Assembly (NCBI GenBank): GCA_002389465.1
Contig: DGOT01000290.1
Coordinates: 1 to 28,358, forward strand
Source of the DNA: Bacteroidales bacterium UBA4459
Lineage (GTDB): Bacteria; Bacteroidota; Bacteroidia; Bacteroidales; F082
Reading direction: 5' to 3'
DNA length: 28,358 nucleotides
Part shown: in pieces, positions 1 through 7,693 of the stretch
Layout: the number at the start of each line of letters is the position of its first letter
How positions within the stretch are numbered: position 1 is the first letter of the stretch
Made by a program: the position numbers and the translations under genes
Notes under the pieces: model-generated
Told to the model about the DNA's origin: nothing
The model's database searches: none
Seen by the model: the letters and a program-made list of their open reading frames with translations, nothing else

Positions 1-30
1 CGCAAACGGTAACCATTCATAACGCTATCC

Positions 31-108
31 GATGGAGCACATTCAGCAAAAGCTGAACTTTTTCTTTCCATGCTATGCATTCTCAATAAAAAGCAAATGT
101 GCTCCATC
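31..108. repeat. 78-bp inverted-repeat element with internal hairpin
   Basis: The two ends are perfect 13-base inverted repeats: GATGGAGCACATT at 31-43 and its reverse complement at 96-108. Inside the left end is a second perfect hairpin (TTCAGC, AAAA loop, GCTGAA, 42-57) followed by a T-rich run (59-67), which resembles a rho-independent terminator for the plus strand. The element lies directly against the 5' edge of the YeeE/YedE remnant, where recognisable transporter sequence stops. I see no target-site duplication beside it. It could be a miniature inverted-repeat element, or just the terminator of a gene to the left with a fortuitous outer repeat. Confidence 0.45.
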
Positions 109-109
109 A

Positions 110-303
110 ACGATTAAAAGAATAATATGGTCTTTTGCAGGAGGCTTTATATTAATTGTAGGTGCGCGCATGGCAGGAGGCTGTACAAGTGGACATGTTT
201 TGTAGGGGGTATGCAACTTGCCATAAGTAGTTTATTATTTGCTGTATTTACATTTGCAGGACTTTTAATAACAGGTAAATTATTCTATAAGAATAACCAA
301 TAA
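110..303 (+). pseudogene. YeeE/YedE-family transporter, frameshifted C-terminal remnant
   Basis: The frame beginning near 113 encodes a glycine-rich membrane stretch ending in GARMAGGCTSGHVL and then meets TAG at 203-205. The next frame, from 205, continues the same protein (GGMQLAISSLLFAVFTFAGL) to the TAA at 301-303. The GGCTSGH signature followed by SGGMQLA is typical of YeeE/YedE (DUF395) membrane proteins, which take up sulfur compounds such as thiosulfate. A Ser codon is expected between TTG (200-202) and GGG (205-207), but only two bases are present, so one base has been lost. Only about 63 codons of a much longer multi-pass protein remain. The 5' side is cut off at the inverted-repeat element. 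Either real decay or a sequencing error at the five-G run explains the shift, but the missing N-terminus argues for decay. Confidence 0.75.
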
Positions 304-573
304 AAACGAGAGCTTAACTTAAGTAGTGCATTTGACAGTAAGAGGTAAACATCAACCAGGTTAAGTCCTGTTTTCATGTACAACATGTCCCTTTAACTTT
401 ATATAGCATGCGCCTTAACGAACAAGCCGGTAAATTCAGATTCTGAATTGAACTCGTTTTAGCATGGTGTGGTTTGATAAAGCGAAAAACGAAGAAAAAA
501 ATATTGGAAGAAACCAGTACAGGAAGTTTGACATTAGTTGGTATATTTACCCATTGTTCTAAAATTACAAACT

Positions 574-1368
574 ATGAAAAAGATTTTGTTCATCCTCTTA
601 TTTCTGATTGGTGGTTACACAGCACAGTCGCAAGTTCTGATATCCCTTCTGCTGGGCGACAAATTAAATTCCGATGGCCTTGAGTTTGGGTTGGAAGGTG
701 GTATTAACTGGACAAACATATCCGGCATGGAAACGAAGAATTTTGCCCGAAAGTGGAACCTGGGCTTCTATTTTGACATTCGCATGAAGAACCAATGGTT
801 TCTGTATACCGGCGTGCTTGTAAAAGCAAGTATGGGGGTTGATAAACTTACTGATGATGACCTGTCTTTCCTTCAGGTAACTATTTATCAGGATTTTGAC
901 GACCCCACAAAGCGCATGGAAGGCGATTACAACCAGAAGTTGAGCTATTTTCTGGTACCGGCACTTGCCAAATACAAGTTCTAAAACAATTTATATGTGG
1001 AAGCAGGCCCCCAATTTGGCCTTATGTATAAATCATGGATCGAATTCAGATCCGATATTGAAGGGAAGGATGCTACTATTAAAGAGTACAACAAAGATCA
1101 GATAAACAAATTAGATGTAGGCATGATGGCAGGCTTTGGGTATACGCTGTTTAAAGGAACAGGCTGGACCTTCGGCGTCAAATATTACTATGGATTTGTA
1201 AATGTTTACAAAGACCGGAAAGGGACAAAGAACAGCTCCATCTTTGTAAAGATGAACATCCCCATTGGCGCCGGAGAGGTAGCACAGAAGAAAGCTGCCG
1301 AAAAAGCGGCGAAAAAGAAAGCTAAAAAAGAGGAAAGAGCATTGGAAAAAGAAAAAAAAGGACAATGA
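574..1368 (+). pseudogene. PorT-like outer-membrane beta-barrel protein, in-frame stop at 982
   Basis: The ATG at 574 gives a clean signal peptide (MKKILFILLFLIGGYTAQSQ), followed by alternating strands typical of the small outer-membrane beta-barrel (PorT-like, OMP_b-brl) proteins of Bacteroidota. The frame is interrupted by TAA at 982-984, between PALAKYKF and NNLYVEAGPQFGLM. These two pieces normally form one continuous barrel segment, and the frame is the same on both sides. Without the stop the product would be about 264 residues, a usual length for the family. The tail after the last strand is very rich in Lys, Glu and Ala (roughly the last 28 residues), which is odd for a barrel that should end on an aromatic residue. 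A TATATTTA element at 542-549 may be the -7 box. Either the gene is a pseudogene, or a single-base error or rare readthrough hides an intact one. A GTG at 997 or ATG at 1024 could restart translation, but the product would lack a signal peptide. Confidence 0.75.
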
Positions 1369-1431
1369 TCGGTGCGCTCCTGCCCGGGTTTTTAAGTATC
1401 TTCGTAGTCAGTAACTTAAAATTCCAAAGAA

Positions 1432-1659
1432 ATGGACCAATTACCGCACCAATTCACTGATATGATCATCTGGCTGTTACCCCTTATCATTGTTCTTTCT
1501 CTGTGGGAGATTGTTTGGAAACTGATCGCTATGTGGAAATCTGCCCGAAACAATGACCTCGCCTGGTTTATCCTCATTGCTGTTTTTAACACCGCTGGTA
1601 TTTTACCGATTATTTACATCTTAACGCACAGGGAAAAACCGGCTGTCAACCAACCATAA
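1432..1659 (+). CDS. DUF5652-like small membrane protein
   Basis: A 75-residue protein with two transmembrane helices (about residues 12-35 and 44-64). The stretch around WKLIAMWKSARNNDLAWFI and FNTAGILPIIYI matches the pattern of DUF5652, also seen at the end of phospholipase-D-nuclease-like small proteins. No catalytic residues are visible and the function of the family is not established. The ATG at 1432 sits about 28 bases after a weak TATCTTCG box (1397-1404). A short hairpin (CCTGAA, seven-base loop, TTCAGG, 1686-1704) lies between this gene and the next one, without a T-tract. Confidence 0.7.
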   Translation: MDQLPHQFTDMIIWLLPLIIVLSLWEIVWKLIAMWKSARNNDLAWFILIAVFNTAGILPIIYILTHREKPAVNQP

Positions 1660-1740
1660 CATACCAGACATCATTGCATATACATCCTGAATAAATGTTT
1701 CAGGAGATCAACTTTATATTCACTTAAAAGTACTATAGCT

Positions 1741-3240
1741 ATGAGCCATCTTGACAACACACGCTACAATCAGGGACCTAACGAAACACTTTACACCTTT
1801 GCCGGTTATCCATCCATTAAAATTTATAAATCGGAAACCGGCAGCGCCTGGGCCAACCATCTTTTATTCGGCGATTACATCCGCATTAAAAGTCTGGATA
1901 TAGTCAACGGCCGGGTAAAAGCCAAAAGCCGCAACCGTAACGGTTGGGTGAAAGTGAATGAAATACAGAGACAGCGTGTGCTGGAAGTTAATTTTGTGGA
2001 TATCGGCCAGGGCGACGGCTGCCACATCGTTACACCTGACGACCAGCATATAATTGTCGATGCCGGTATGACCGACAATATGAACCGCTACCTGACCTGG
2101 CGGTTTTATCTTTACTATAAGACAAAGCCGTTGCCTTTTCCGTTTATCTCTGTTATAAGCCACTCCGACAAAGATCATTACAAAGGATTTCAGCAGGTAT
2201 TCGACAATAAATGCATCCGTTTTTCGCATGTGTACCATAACGGCCTGGTGGAGCGCCCGGGTCCGGAACCGCTGGGAACTAAAGAAAACGGATACATCAC
2301 CGGGCTGGTTGAAACCAACGACCAGATGAATGTACTGCTGTCGGATGCAAACAACAGGACAGGAACGCGCTCCACCTACTGCAAAACCCTTTATAAGGCA
2401 CTCAAAGCCAACCCGAATATCCGGTTTGAGTCGCTGGCAAGAAAAGACGAATTTATGGAAGGGTTTTCTGACAACAACCGAATTAACGATCAGGAATTCA
2501 GCATTAAGATTCTGGGTCCGGTCACCAAAGAAGTAAATGGAAAAGATGCGCTGAAGTCTATCAGCAACCTGGGAAAGGACAAAAACGGGCACTCCGTCAT
2601 CATCAAAGTACACTATGGCAAAGCAAGCATTTTATTAGGTGGCGATGTGAATACCGAATTCGGCGAGATCTTGCATCATTATTACGAGCAAAATAACATA
2701 CTTGATGAGTTAAAAGTAGATGTGGCCAAAGCCTGTCATCACGGGAGTAACCATTTTTATTATAAATTCATCGAAGACATCAATTCAGCTGCCACGGTCA
2801 TCTCTTCCGGCGATGACGAAAGCTATGCTCACCCGCGCCCGGATGCCATCGGAGCCTTTGGCAAGTGCGGCTATGGTGTCAAGCCGCTGGTATTTTCTAC
2901 CGAACTGGCCCGGTCGAACAAAGAAATAACGTTCGGTAAGCTGGAAACCATCGCCAAATATTTCGGCACGATCAAAACAAAGAAAGAGGAGATCAAAGCT
3001 TTGAAGGAGGCCGGGCAAAGCGCAGACAGCGAAGAAATAAAAAAACTAAAAAAGAAGATCACCGACCTGAACAAAAAGATCAACTCGTTCGCCACCAAAT
3101 TCGGCATGATTAACCTTCGTACCGATGGCAAAAAAATGATCATTGCACAGAAATACGAACGCGACTCTGCTTCCGGAAAATGGGACATCCACCAGCTGGA
3201 GTACTCGGAGGCAACCAAGCGGTTTGAGTTAAAAGAGTAG
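1741..3240 (+). CDS. ComEC/Rec2-like metallo-beta-lactamase-fold hydrolase, soluble
   Basis: A 499-residue protein with no signal peptide and no membrane segment. Residues 18-78 look like a small beta (SH3-like) domain ending in GRVKAKSRNRNGWVKV. The metallo-beta-lactamase fold follows: VDIGQGDGCHIV (86-97), DAG (107-109), the metal motif HSDKDH (141-146, the HxDxDH form found in ComEC rather than the common HxHxDH), LLGGD (298-302), ACHHGS (331-336) and SYAHPRP (361-367). This order is that of the C-terminal nuclease-like domain of ComEC/Rec2 and of stand-alone relatives. About residues 404-450 form a Lys/Glu-rich coiled coil inserted before the last strands. The membrane channel of true ComEC is absent, so a role in DNA uptake should not be assumed; a cytoplasmic phosphoesterase or nuclease is the safer reading. 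The substrate cannot be read from the sequence. Confidence 0.85.
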   Translation: MSHLDNTRYNQGPNETLYTFAGYPSIKIYKSETGSAWANHLLFGDYIRIKSLDIVNGRVKAKSRNRNGWVKVNEIQRQRVLEVNFVDIGQGDGCHIVTPDDQHIIVDAGMTDNMNRYLTWRFYLYYKTKPLPFPFISVISHSDKDHYKGFQQVFDNKCIRFSHVYHNGLVERPGPEPLGTKENGYITGLVETNDQMNVLLSDANNRTGTRSTYCKTLYKALKANPNIRFESLARKDEFMEGFSDNNRINDQEFSIKILGPVTKEVNGKDALKSISNLGKDKNGHSVIIKVHYGKASILLGGDVNTEFGEILHHYYEQNNILDELKVDVAKACHHGSNHFYYKFIEDINSAATVISSGDDESYAHPRPDAIGAFGKCGYGVKPLVFSTELARSNKEITFGKLETIAKYFGTIKTKKEEIKALKEAGQSADSEEIKKLKKKITDLNKKINSFATKFGMINLRTDGKKMIIAQKYERDSASGKWDIHQLEYSEATKRFELKE

Positions 3241-3251
3241 TACTATATTTG
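3223..3251 (+). promoter_or_regulatory. Bacteroidota-type promoter for the BNR-repeat gene
   Basis: TTTG at 3223-3226 and TATATTTG at 3244-3251 are separated by 17 bases. They match the -33 TTTG / -7 TAnnTTTG consensus of the Bacteroidota housekeeping sigma factor. The -33 box lies inside the last codons of the preceding gene. The following ATG is at 3279, leaving a short leader. Confidence 0.65.
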
Positions 3252-3278
3252 TGTATAACAACGCAATAAACAATTGAT

Positions 3279-4880
3279 ATGATCGTAAACAAAACAAGTT
3301 TGGCCATGGCCCTGTTTCTGGTCACAAGCATGCTCTCCTTCGGGCAAAATCAAAACATATCAAACGGCACCGTTTTCGACGGAGAGCCTTACCTCGCTGT
3401 CAACCCGGCCAATGCCCGGCATATGGTTGTAGCCTGGATGGGTTATGTTCCCTTTAACTACATAGCCATCAAAACACGTGTTACGTTTGACGGTGGCGCT
3501 ACATGGAGTACCGTTCATCCCCTTCCGCATGTTAATCCGGCATATGGCTCGGCCGATCCTTCGCTGGCATTTGACAGCCAGGGACAGGTGTTTTTGTCGT
3601 TCATTGATTATAAAGCGGATTTGGATTCGGGTGCCGTTTATGTGGTTCAATCCGAAGACGGCGGTTTGAGCTGGGGTGATCCCGTCGAGGTGATCAACGC
3701 CCATTCCGACCCCGACAAATACCCGGTGGACCGGCCATGGATAAGCATTGACCGTTCAGGAAACAGCAACGATGGCAACATCTACATCACAACCATGCCC
3801 CCCAAAGTATTCGGTCCGTTGCCGCCACCCTATCATCCTTATTTTACCTCTTCCACAGATGGCGGAGAATCCTTCAACCATTGGCGCTATCTTGACACCA
3901 TCAACTGGCTGGCCGGAAATTTTATTCCCCAGCCCGTTGCCACCAATTGTGTTTCGACCGATGGGGTTTTTTATGCCATTTATCCCAGCTACGTCATCTC
4001 GCAAAACCTGTATGCGCAGTTTATCCTTGCGGCTTCCACCGATGCGGGAAACAGTTTTTCTTATCATTCGGTGTATGAATCGGGTGAAGGCGTTACCGAC
4101 ACACTGGCAAAAAAAGGGTACCTTGTAAGATCGAATCCGGCAGATGCCGACCACCTTGTGTTTTTCTTCCTGAACAAGCCTTATGGAGACATTGACATTT
4201 TTATGACGGAGAGTTTCGACAAAGGCGTAAATTGGTTGGAACCGGTCAGGATAAACGATGACCCACCCGGTAATAAACGAATGCAGGATCTTGTGTGGGC
4301 AGGTTTTGACGGTGACGGCGATCTGGCCGTGACGTGGCGCGATCGGAGAAACGGAGCCGATTCTACGTACGAGACAGCTTCAGAAATATGGGGGGCCATA
4401 AGACTGAAAAACACTACTTCTTTCTCTTCCAATTTCAGAATATCCGATACACTAATAGCTTACGACACCATTCTGGCATATTCGGGCAACGACTTTATGT
4501 GCATGCAACTGGCAGATGATACTCTGAATGCCGTGTGGGGCGACACCCGTAATGGAAAACTGAATATCTGGTTCCAGCGTACATCGCTCGAAGGCGTGCT
4601 TTCATCGGTGAACCAAATTGCTGCCGAACAACTTCCTACGGCTCTTGTTTACCCCAATCCGTTTAGTTCAGATATTATTGTGGAAGCGGATGATATCAAA
4701 CAGATAATCGTTTTCGACCAAAGCGGCAAAATTGTTTTCTCGCAGGCATATAGCACAAAAAGAAACCAAAGGCTTGTCAACCTCAACCATCTTCCCGACG
4801 GAATTTTTTTCCTACACGTATCAACAGTTAACGGTATGGCAACTAAAAAGATATACAAAAAGCAGGGTGTTTCGCATTAA
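3279..4880 (+). CDS. Secreted BNR-repeat (sialidase-like) protein with T9SS sorting domain
   Basis: 533 residues. Residues 1-22 are a signal peptide ending FGQ. Five Asp-box/BNR-like motifs follow: FDGGATW (70-76), EDGGLSW (126-132), STDGGESF (192-199), STDAGNSF (253-260) and FDKGVNW (313-319). These are turns of a beta-propeller of the exo-alpha-sialidase superfamily fold. The sialidase catalytic set (FRIP arginine, nucleophilic Tyr/Glu pair) is not obvious, so enzyme activity should not be assumed. Residues 457-528, beginning VYPNPF and holding FDQSGKIVF and LPDGIFFLHV, form a type A type IX secretion C-terminal sorting domain. The protein should cross the outer membrane by the T9SS and be attached to the cell surface or released. 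Confidence 0.88.
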   Translation: MIVNKTSLAMALFLVTSMLSFGQNQNISNGTVFDGEPYLAVNPANARHMVVAWMGYVPFNYIAIKTRVTFDGGATWSTVHPLPHVNPAYGSADPSLAFDSQGQVFLSFIDYKADLDSGAVYVVQSEDGGLSWGDPVEVINAHSDPDKYPVDRPWISIDRSGNSNDGNIYITTMPPKVFGPLPPPYHPYFTSSTDGGESFNHWRYLDTINWLAGNFIPQPVATNCVSTDGVFYAIYPSYVISQNLYAQFILAASTDAGNSFSYHSVYESGEGVTDTLAKKGYLVRSNPADADHLVFFFLNKPYGDIDIFMTESFDKGVNWLEPVRINDDPPGNKRMQDLVWAGFDGDGDLAVTWRDRRNGADSTYETASEIWGAIRLKNTTSFSSNFRISDTLIAYDTILAYSGNDFMCMQLADDTLNAVWGDTRNGKLNIWFQRTSLEGVLSSVNQIAAEQLPTALVYPNPFSSDIIVEADDIKQIIVFDQSGKIVFSQAYSTKRNQRLVNLNHLPDGIFFLHVSTVNGMATKKIYKKQGVSH

Positions 4881-4888
4881 GACAGCGC

Positions 4889-4919
4889 TTTCCTTCTCTG
4901 TAAATCTGTTGTATCTTTG
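4889..4919 (+). promoter_or_regulatory. Probable promoter for the acyl-CoA ligase gene
   Basis: TATCTTTG at 4912-4919 fits the Bacteroidota -7 box TAnnTTTG. TTTC at 4889-4892, 19 bases upstream, is an imperfect -33 box. The ATG at 4938 would leave a leader of only about a dozen bases, which also argues against the TTG at 4917 (inside the -7 box) as the start. Confidence 0.5.
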
Positions 4920-4937
4920 ATCATAATTAACACACTG

Positions 4938-6587
4938 ATGATGCAAGATTTTCCTGTTTTGACTCTACCTGCACTACTGAGCCGGTCGGTGGAAAAATAC
5001 ACCGATTTACCCGCTGTTGCTTTTGTTGATGAAACACCTCTCACTTATATGGAGTTTGACAAACGAAGGCTGGCCGTTGTTGCCATGCTCGAAAAAATGG
5101 GCCTGCAACAGGGCGATCGGCTGGCACTTCTGAGCGCCAATATGCCCAACTGGGGGATCGCCTATTTTGCCATCGTTTCCATGGGTGCCATAGTAGTGCC
5201 GATACTACCCGATTTCAGTACCAGCGAGATCGAAAATGTCCTGACACATTCGGAAGCAAAAGCCATTTTTATTTCCACAAATCTGAAAGCTAAAATTGAA
5301 AGTTTACAACCCGACACTTTGGCACACCGCATTCTTATTGATGATTTTTCACTGCTGGAAACAACAGGAAAGAACATTCAGTTTAAAGAAGATGTACAAT
5401 CGAAAAAAGAATACAAAGTTTCCGAAGAGGACCTGGCCGCCATTATTTATACATCGGGCACTACAGGTAAATCAAAGGGAGTGATGTTGACGCATAAAAA
5501 TATCAGTTCCAATGCTATGGCCAGCCGGAATGTTCAGGAAATTGTTCCCGGCGACCGCTTTTTATCCGTGTTACCGCTGTCGCACACTTATGAAAACACC
5601 ATTGGCTTTATTTTACCTCTGATCAACGGGGCAAGTATCTTCTATATAAAAAGACCACCCACACCGGCTGTTTTGTTACCGGCACTGAAAAGCGTGCGAC
5701 CCACACTGATGCTAACGGTGCCGCTTATCATCGAAAAAATATACCGAAGTAAAGTGTTACCGGCTTTTAAAAAGAATTGGCTGGTCAAAACATTATATGC
5801 TACACCACCTATACGCAAAAAGATGAATGAAGTAGCCGGAAAAAAACTGATGAAAACATTCGGCGGCGAACTGAAATTTTTCGGTATCGGAGGTGCCAAA
5901 CTCGACAAGACTGTGGAAAAGTTCCTGCGCGAAGCCAAATTCCCCTATGCCATCGGCTATGGACTTACCGAAACCTCACCCTTACTGGCCGGCGTTAACC
6001 CGCTGCACACTAAACTTCAGTCAACAGGACCGCCACTGGAAGGTGTTACGTTAAAAATTCATAATCCGGGAAAATTTACCGGAGAAGGTGAAATCTTAGC
6101 CAAAGGTCCGAATGTAATGAAAGGATACTACAAGGAACCCGAACTTACTCGTGAAGTAATGACGGAAGACGGCTGGTTTAAAACAGGCGACCTGGGCATA
6201 TTGGACGACACCAACTACCTGTTCATCCGCGGGCGCAGTAAAAACGTAATTATCGGGCCGGGTGGCGAGAACATTTTTCCCGAAGATATCGAATCGGTCA
6301 TCAATAATTTCAAACATGTGGCCGAGTCGCTGGTTATCCAGCAAAAAGGAAAACTGGTAGCGATGGTCCATTTCAACCGCGAAGAGATTGAAGAGAAATA
6401 CCAAACGCTGAAAGAAGATGTTTCGGAGAAATATGATGAACTCAGGAAGGAACTTCAGGAATATGTGAACACACGGGTGAGCAAATTCTCTAAAATTCAG
6501 GAGGTGATCCTGCAGAAAGAGGAGTTTGTGAAGACAGCCACTAAAAAGATCAAACGATTTTTATATGCCAAAACATCATCTGCTTAA
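4938..6587 (+). CDS. Long-chain fatty acid--CoA ligase (AMP-forming)
   Basis: 549 residues from the ATG at 4938. It belongs to the adenylate-forming (ANL) superfamily and should convert a fatty acid, ATP and CoA to acyl-CoA, AMP and PPi. Motifs in order: phosphate-binding YTSGTTGKSKG (171-181), LPLSHTYE (212-219), the adenine/aromatic motif GYGLTETSP (340-348), GWFKTGDLG (412-420) whose Asp binds the ribose, the hinge RGRSKNVII (431-439), GENIFPEDIE (443-452), and a C-terminal ATKKIKR stretch that can supply the catalytic Lys. The GENIFP form and the overall length fit the long-chain (FadD-like) class of Bacteroidota. An in-frame TTG at 4917 exists, but it falls within the predicted -7 box. 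The lipoprotein gene that follows is 46 bases away and may share the transcript. Confidence 0.92.
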   Translation: MMQDFPVLTLPALLSRSVEKYTDLPAVAFVDETPLTYMEFDKRRLAVVAMLEKMGLQQGDRLALLSANMPNWGIAYFAIVSMGAIVVPILPDFSTSEIENVLTHSEAKAIFISTNLKAKIESLQPDTLAHRILIDDFSLLETTGKNIQFKEDVQSKKEYKVSEEDLAAIIYTSGTTGKSKGVMLTHKNISSNAMASRNVQEIVPGDRFLSVLPLSHTYENTIGFILPLINGASIFYIKRPPTPAVLLPALKSVRPTLMLTVPLIIEKIYRSKVLPAFKKNWLVKTLYATPPIRKKMNEVAGKKLMKTFGGELKFFGIGGAKLDKTVEKFLREAKFPYAIGYGLTETSPLLAGVNPLHTKLQSTGPPLEGVTLKIHNPGKFTGEGEILAKGPNVMKGYYKEPELTREVMTEDGWFKTGDLGILDDTNYLFIRGRSKNVIIGPGGENIFPEDIESVINNFKHVAESLVIQQKGKLVAMVHFNREEIEEKYQTLKEDVSEKYDELRKELQEYVNTRVSKFSKIQEVILQKEEFVKTATKKIKRFLYAKTSSA

Positions 6588-6633
6588 TGGCAATGAAAAG
6601 AAAGTTGAGACGTTATGAAGAAAAACAACACCA

Positions 6634-7608
6634 TTGAACCGAATAATATTTCTTCTTCTCACTATCTTAATTGTTTCCTGCAACAAAAATAGCGACCCGG
6701 GAACACCCTCCGGAATAGACCTCCGGCAGGAAATGCGTGACTTTGTGACGGGCATCAGTGCTTACGCCAGGTCCTATGACAGCAATTTTATTGTTATTCC
6801 GCAAAACGGTATTGAGCTGATATCGGTCAACGGTGAAGCTGACGGACCGCTGAGCACAGCCTATGCGCAAGCAGTTGACGGACACGGGCAGGAAGACCTG
6901 TTTTATGGGTACAAGCACGATGACCAGGAAACACCTGTTAACGACAACCAATATTTGCGATCATTTCTCGACAAATCAAAAATCGCAGGCAATATCATTC
7001 TGGTTACCGATTATTGCTCTACCCACTCCAAAATGGATCATTCCTACACACAAAACCACAATGCCGGATACATATCGTTTGCTGCCGATCACCGGGAGTT
7101 GGACAATATTCCCGACCACCCAAATCCAATTACCGGAGAAAATGACCGCTCCATACACACACTGGCGGATATTTCTAATTTCCTCTACCTGATCAACCCG
7201 GAGCATTACAGTTCAAAAGCAGCATTTATCCACACTGTAACTGCCACCAACTACGATCTGCTGATCATGGATCTGTTTTTTCACGACAATACGCTCTTCT
7301 CTGCTGATGAAATAGAGCAATTGAGAAGCAAGACCAACGGGGGAAAACGTTTGGTTGTTTGCTATATGTCGATAGGCGAAGCCGAAGATTACCGGTACTA
7401 CTGGCAAGCCGGGTGGAGTAGCGGGAACCCTTCGTGGCTGGGCACCGAAAACCCGGATTGGGAAGGAAACTATAAAGTAAAATATTGGGAAAAGGAATGG
7501 CAGGGTATCATTTTCGGAAATGACGACTCATACCTCAAAAAGATTATTAACTCCGGCTTTGACGGTGTTTATCTCGACATTATTGATGCCTTCGAATATT
7601 ACGAATAA
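6634..7608 (+). CDS. GH114/TM1410-like putative glycoside hydrolase, lipoprotein
   Basis: 324 residues from TTG at 6634. Residues 1-16 form a lipoprotein signal ending in the lipobox LIVSC (Cys16), so the protein is probably anchored to a membrane facing the periplasm or surface. The C-terminal half has the marks of the endo-alpha-1,4-polygalactosaminidase (GH114) / TM1410-MJ1477 family, a TIM-barrel group: NYDLLIMD (206-213), CYMSIGEAEDYRYYW (243-257), SGFDGVYLDIIDAFEYY (307-323). The Glu of SIGEAE and the Asp of YLDIID are the likely active-site carboxylates by family position. The start is uncertain. The frame is closed by TGA at 6616-6618. An ATG at 6615 is one base out of frame, and removing one A from the A5 run at 6621-6625 would give MKKTTPLNRIIF, a more usual lipoprotein start. 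Family members may act on galactosaminogalactan-type or Pel-like polymers; the substrate here is unknown. Confidence 0.78.
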   Translation: MNRIIFLLLTILIVSCNKNSDPGTPSGIDLRQEMRDFVTGISAYARSYDSNFIVIPQNGIELISVNGEADGPLSTAYAQAVDGHGQEDLFYGYKHDDQETPVNDNQYLRSFLDKSKIAGNIILVTDYCSTHSKMDHSYTQNHNAGYISFAADHRELDNIPDHPNPITGENDRSIHTLADISNFLYLINPEHYSSKAAFIHTVTATNYDLLIMDLFFHDNTLFSADEIEQLRSKTNGGKRLVVCYMSIGEAEDYRYYWQAGWSSGNPSWLGTENPDWEGNYKVKYWEKEWQGIIFGNDDSYLKKIINSGFDGVYLDIIDAFEYYE

Positions 7609-7693
7609 GCTGCCCGAAACCTAAAAGTTATTAAGGCTCAGCGTGCTCATCATCTTAATATGATTATCGCTATATTTACCCAAACAATTTCCG

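Noticed and set aside
434..448. ATTCAG-ATT-CTGAAT as an operator
   Set aside because: A six-base palindrome with three-base centre in A/T-rich DNA is expected by chance, and it has no fixed relation to a start codon.
1864..2613. A 249-codon open frame on the minus strand inside the metallo-beta-lactamase gene
   Set aside because: It is antisense to an ORF with all conserved metal motifs and has no recognisable domain or signal of its own.
4917..4937. TTG at 4917 as the start of the acyl-CoA ligase
   Set aside because: The TTG lies inside the predicted -7 box. Two ATGs follow at 4938 and 4941, and the extra residues show no family similarity.
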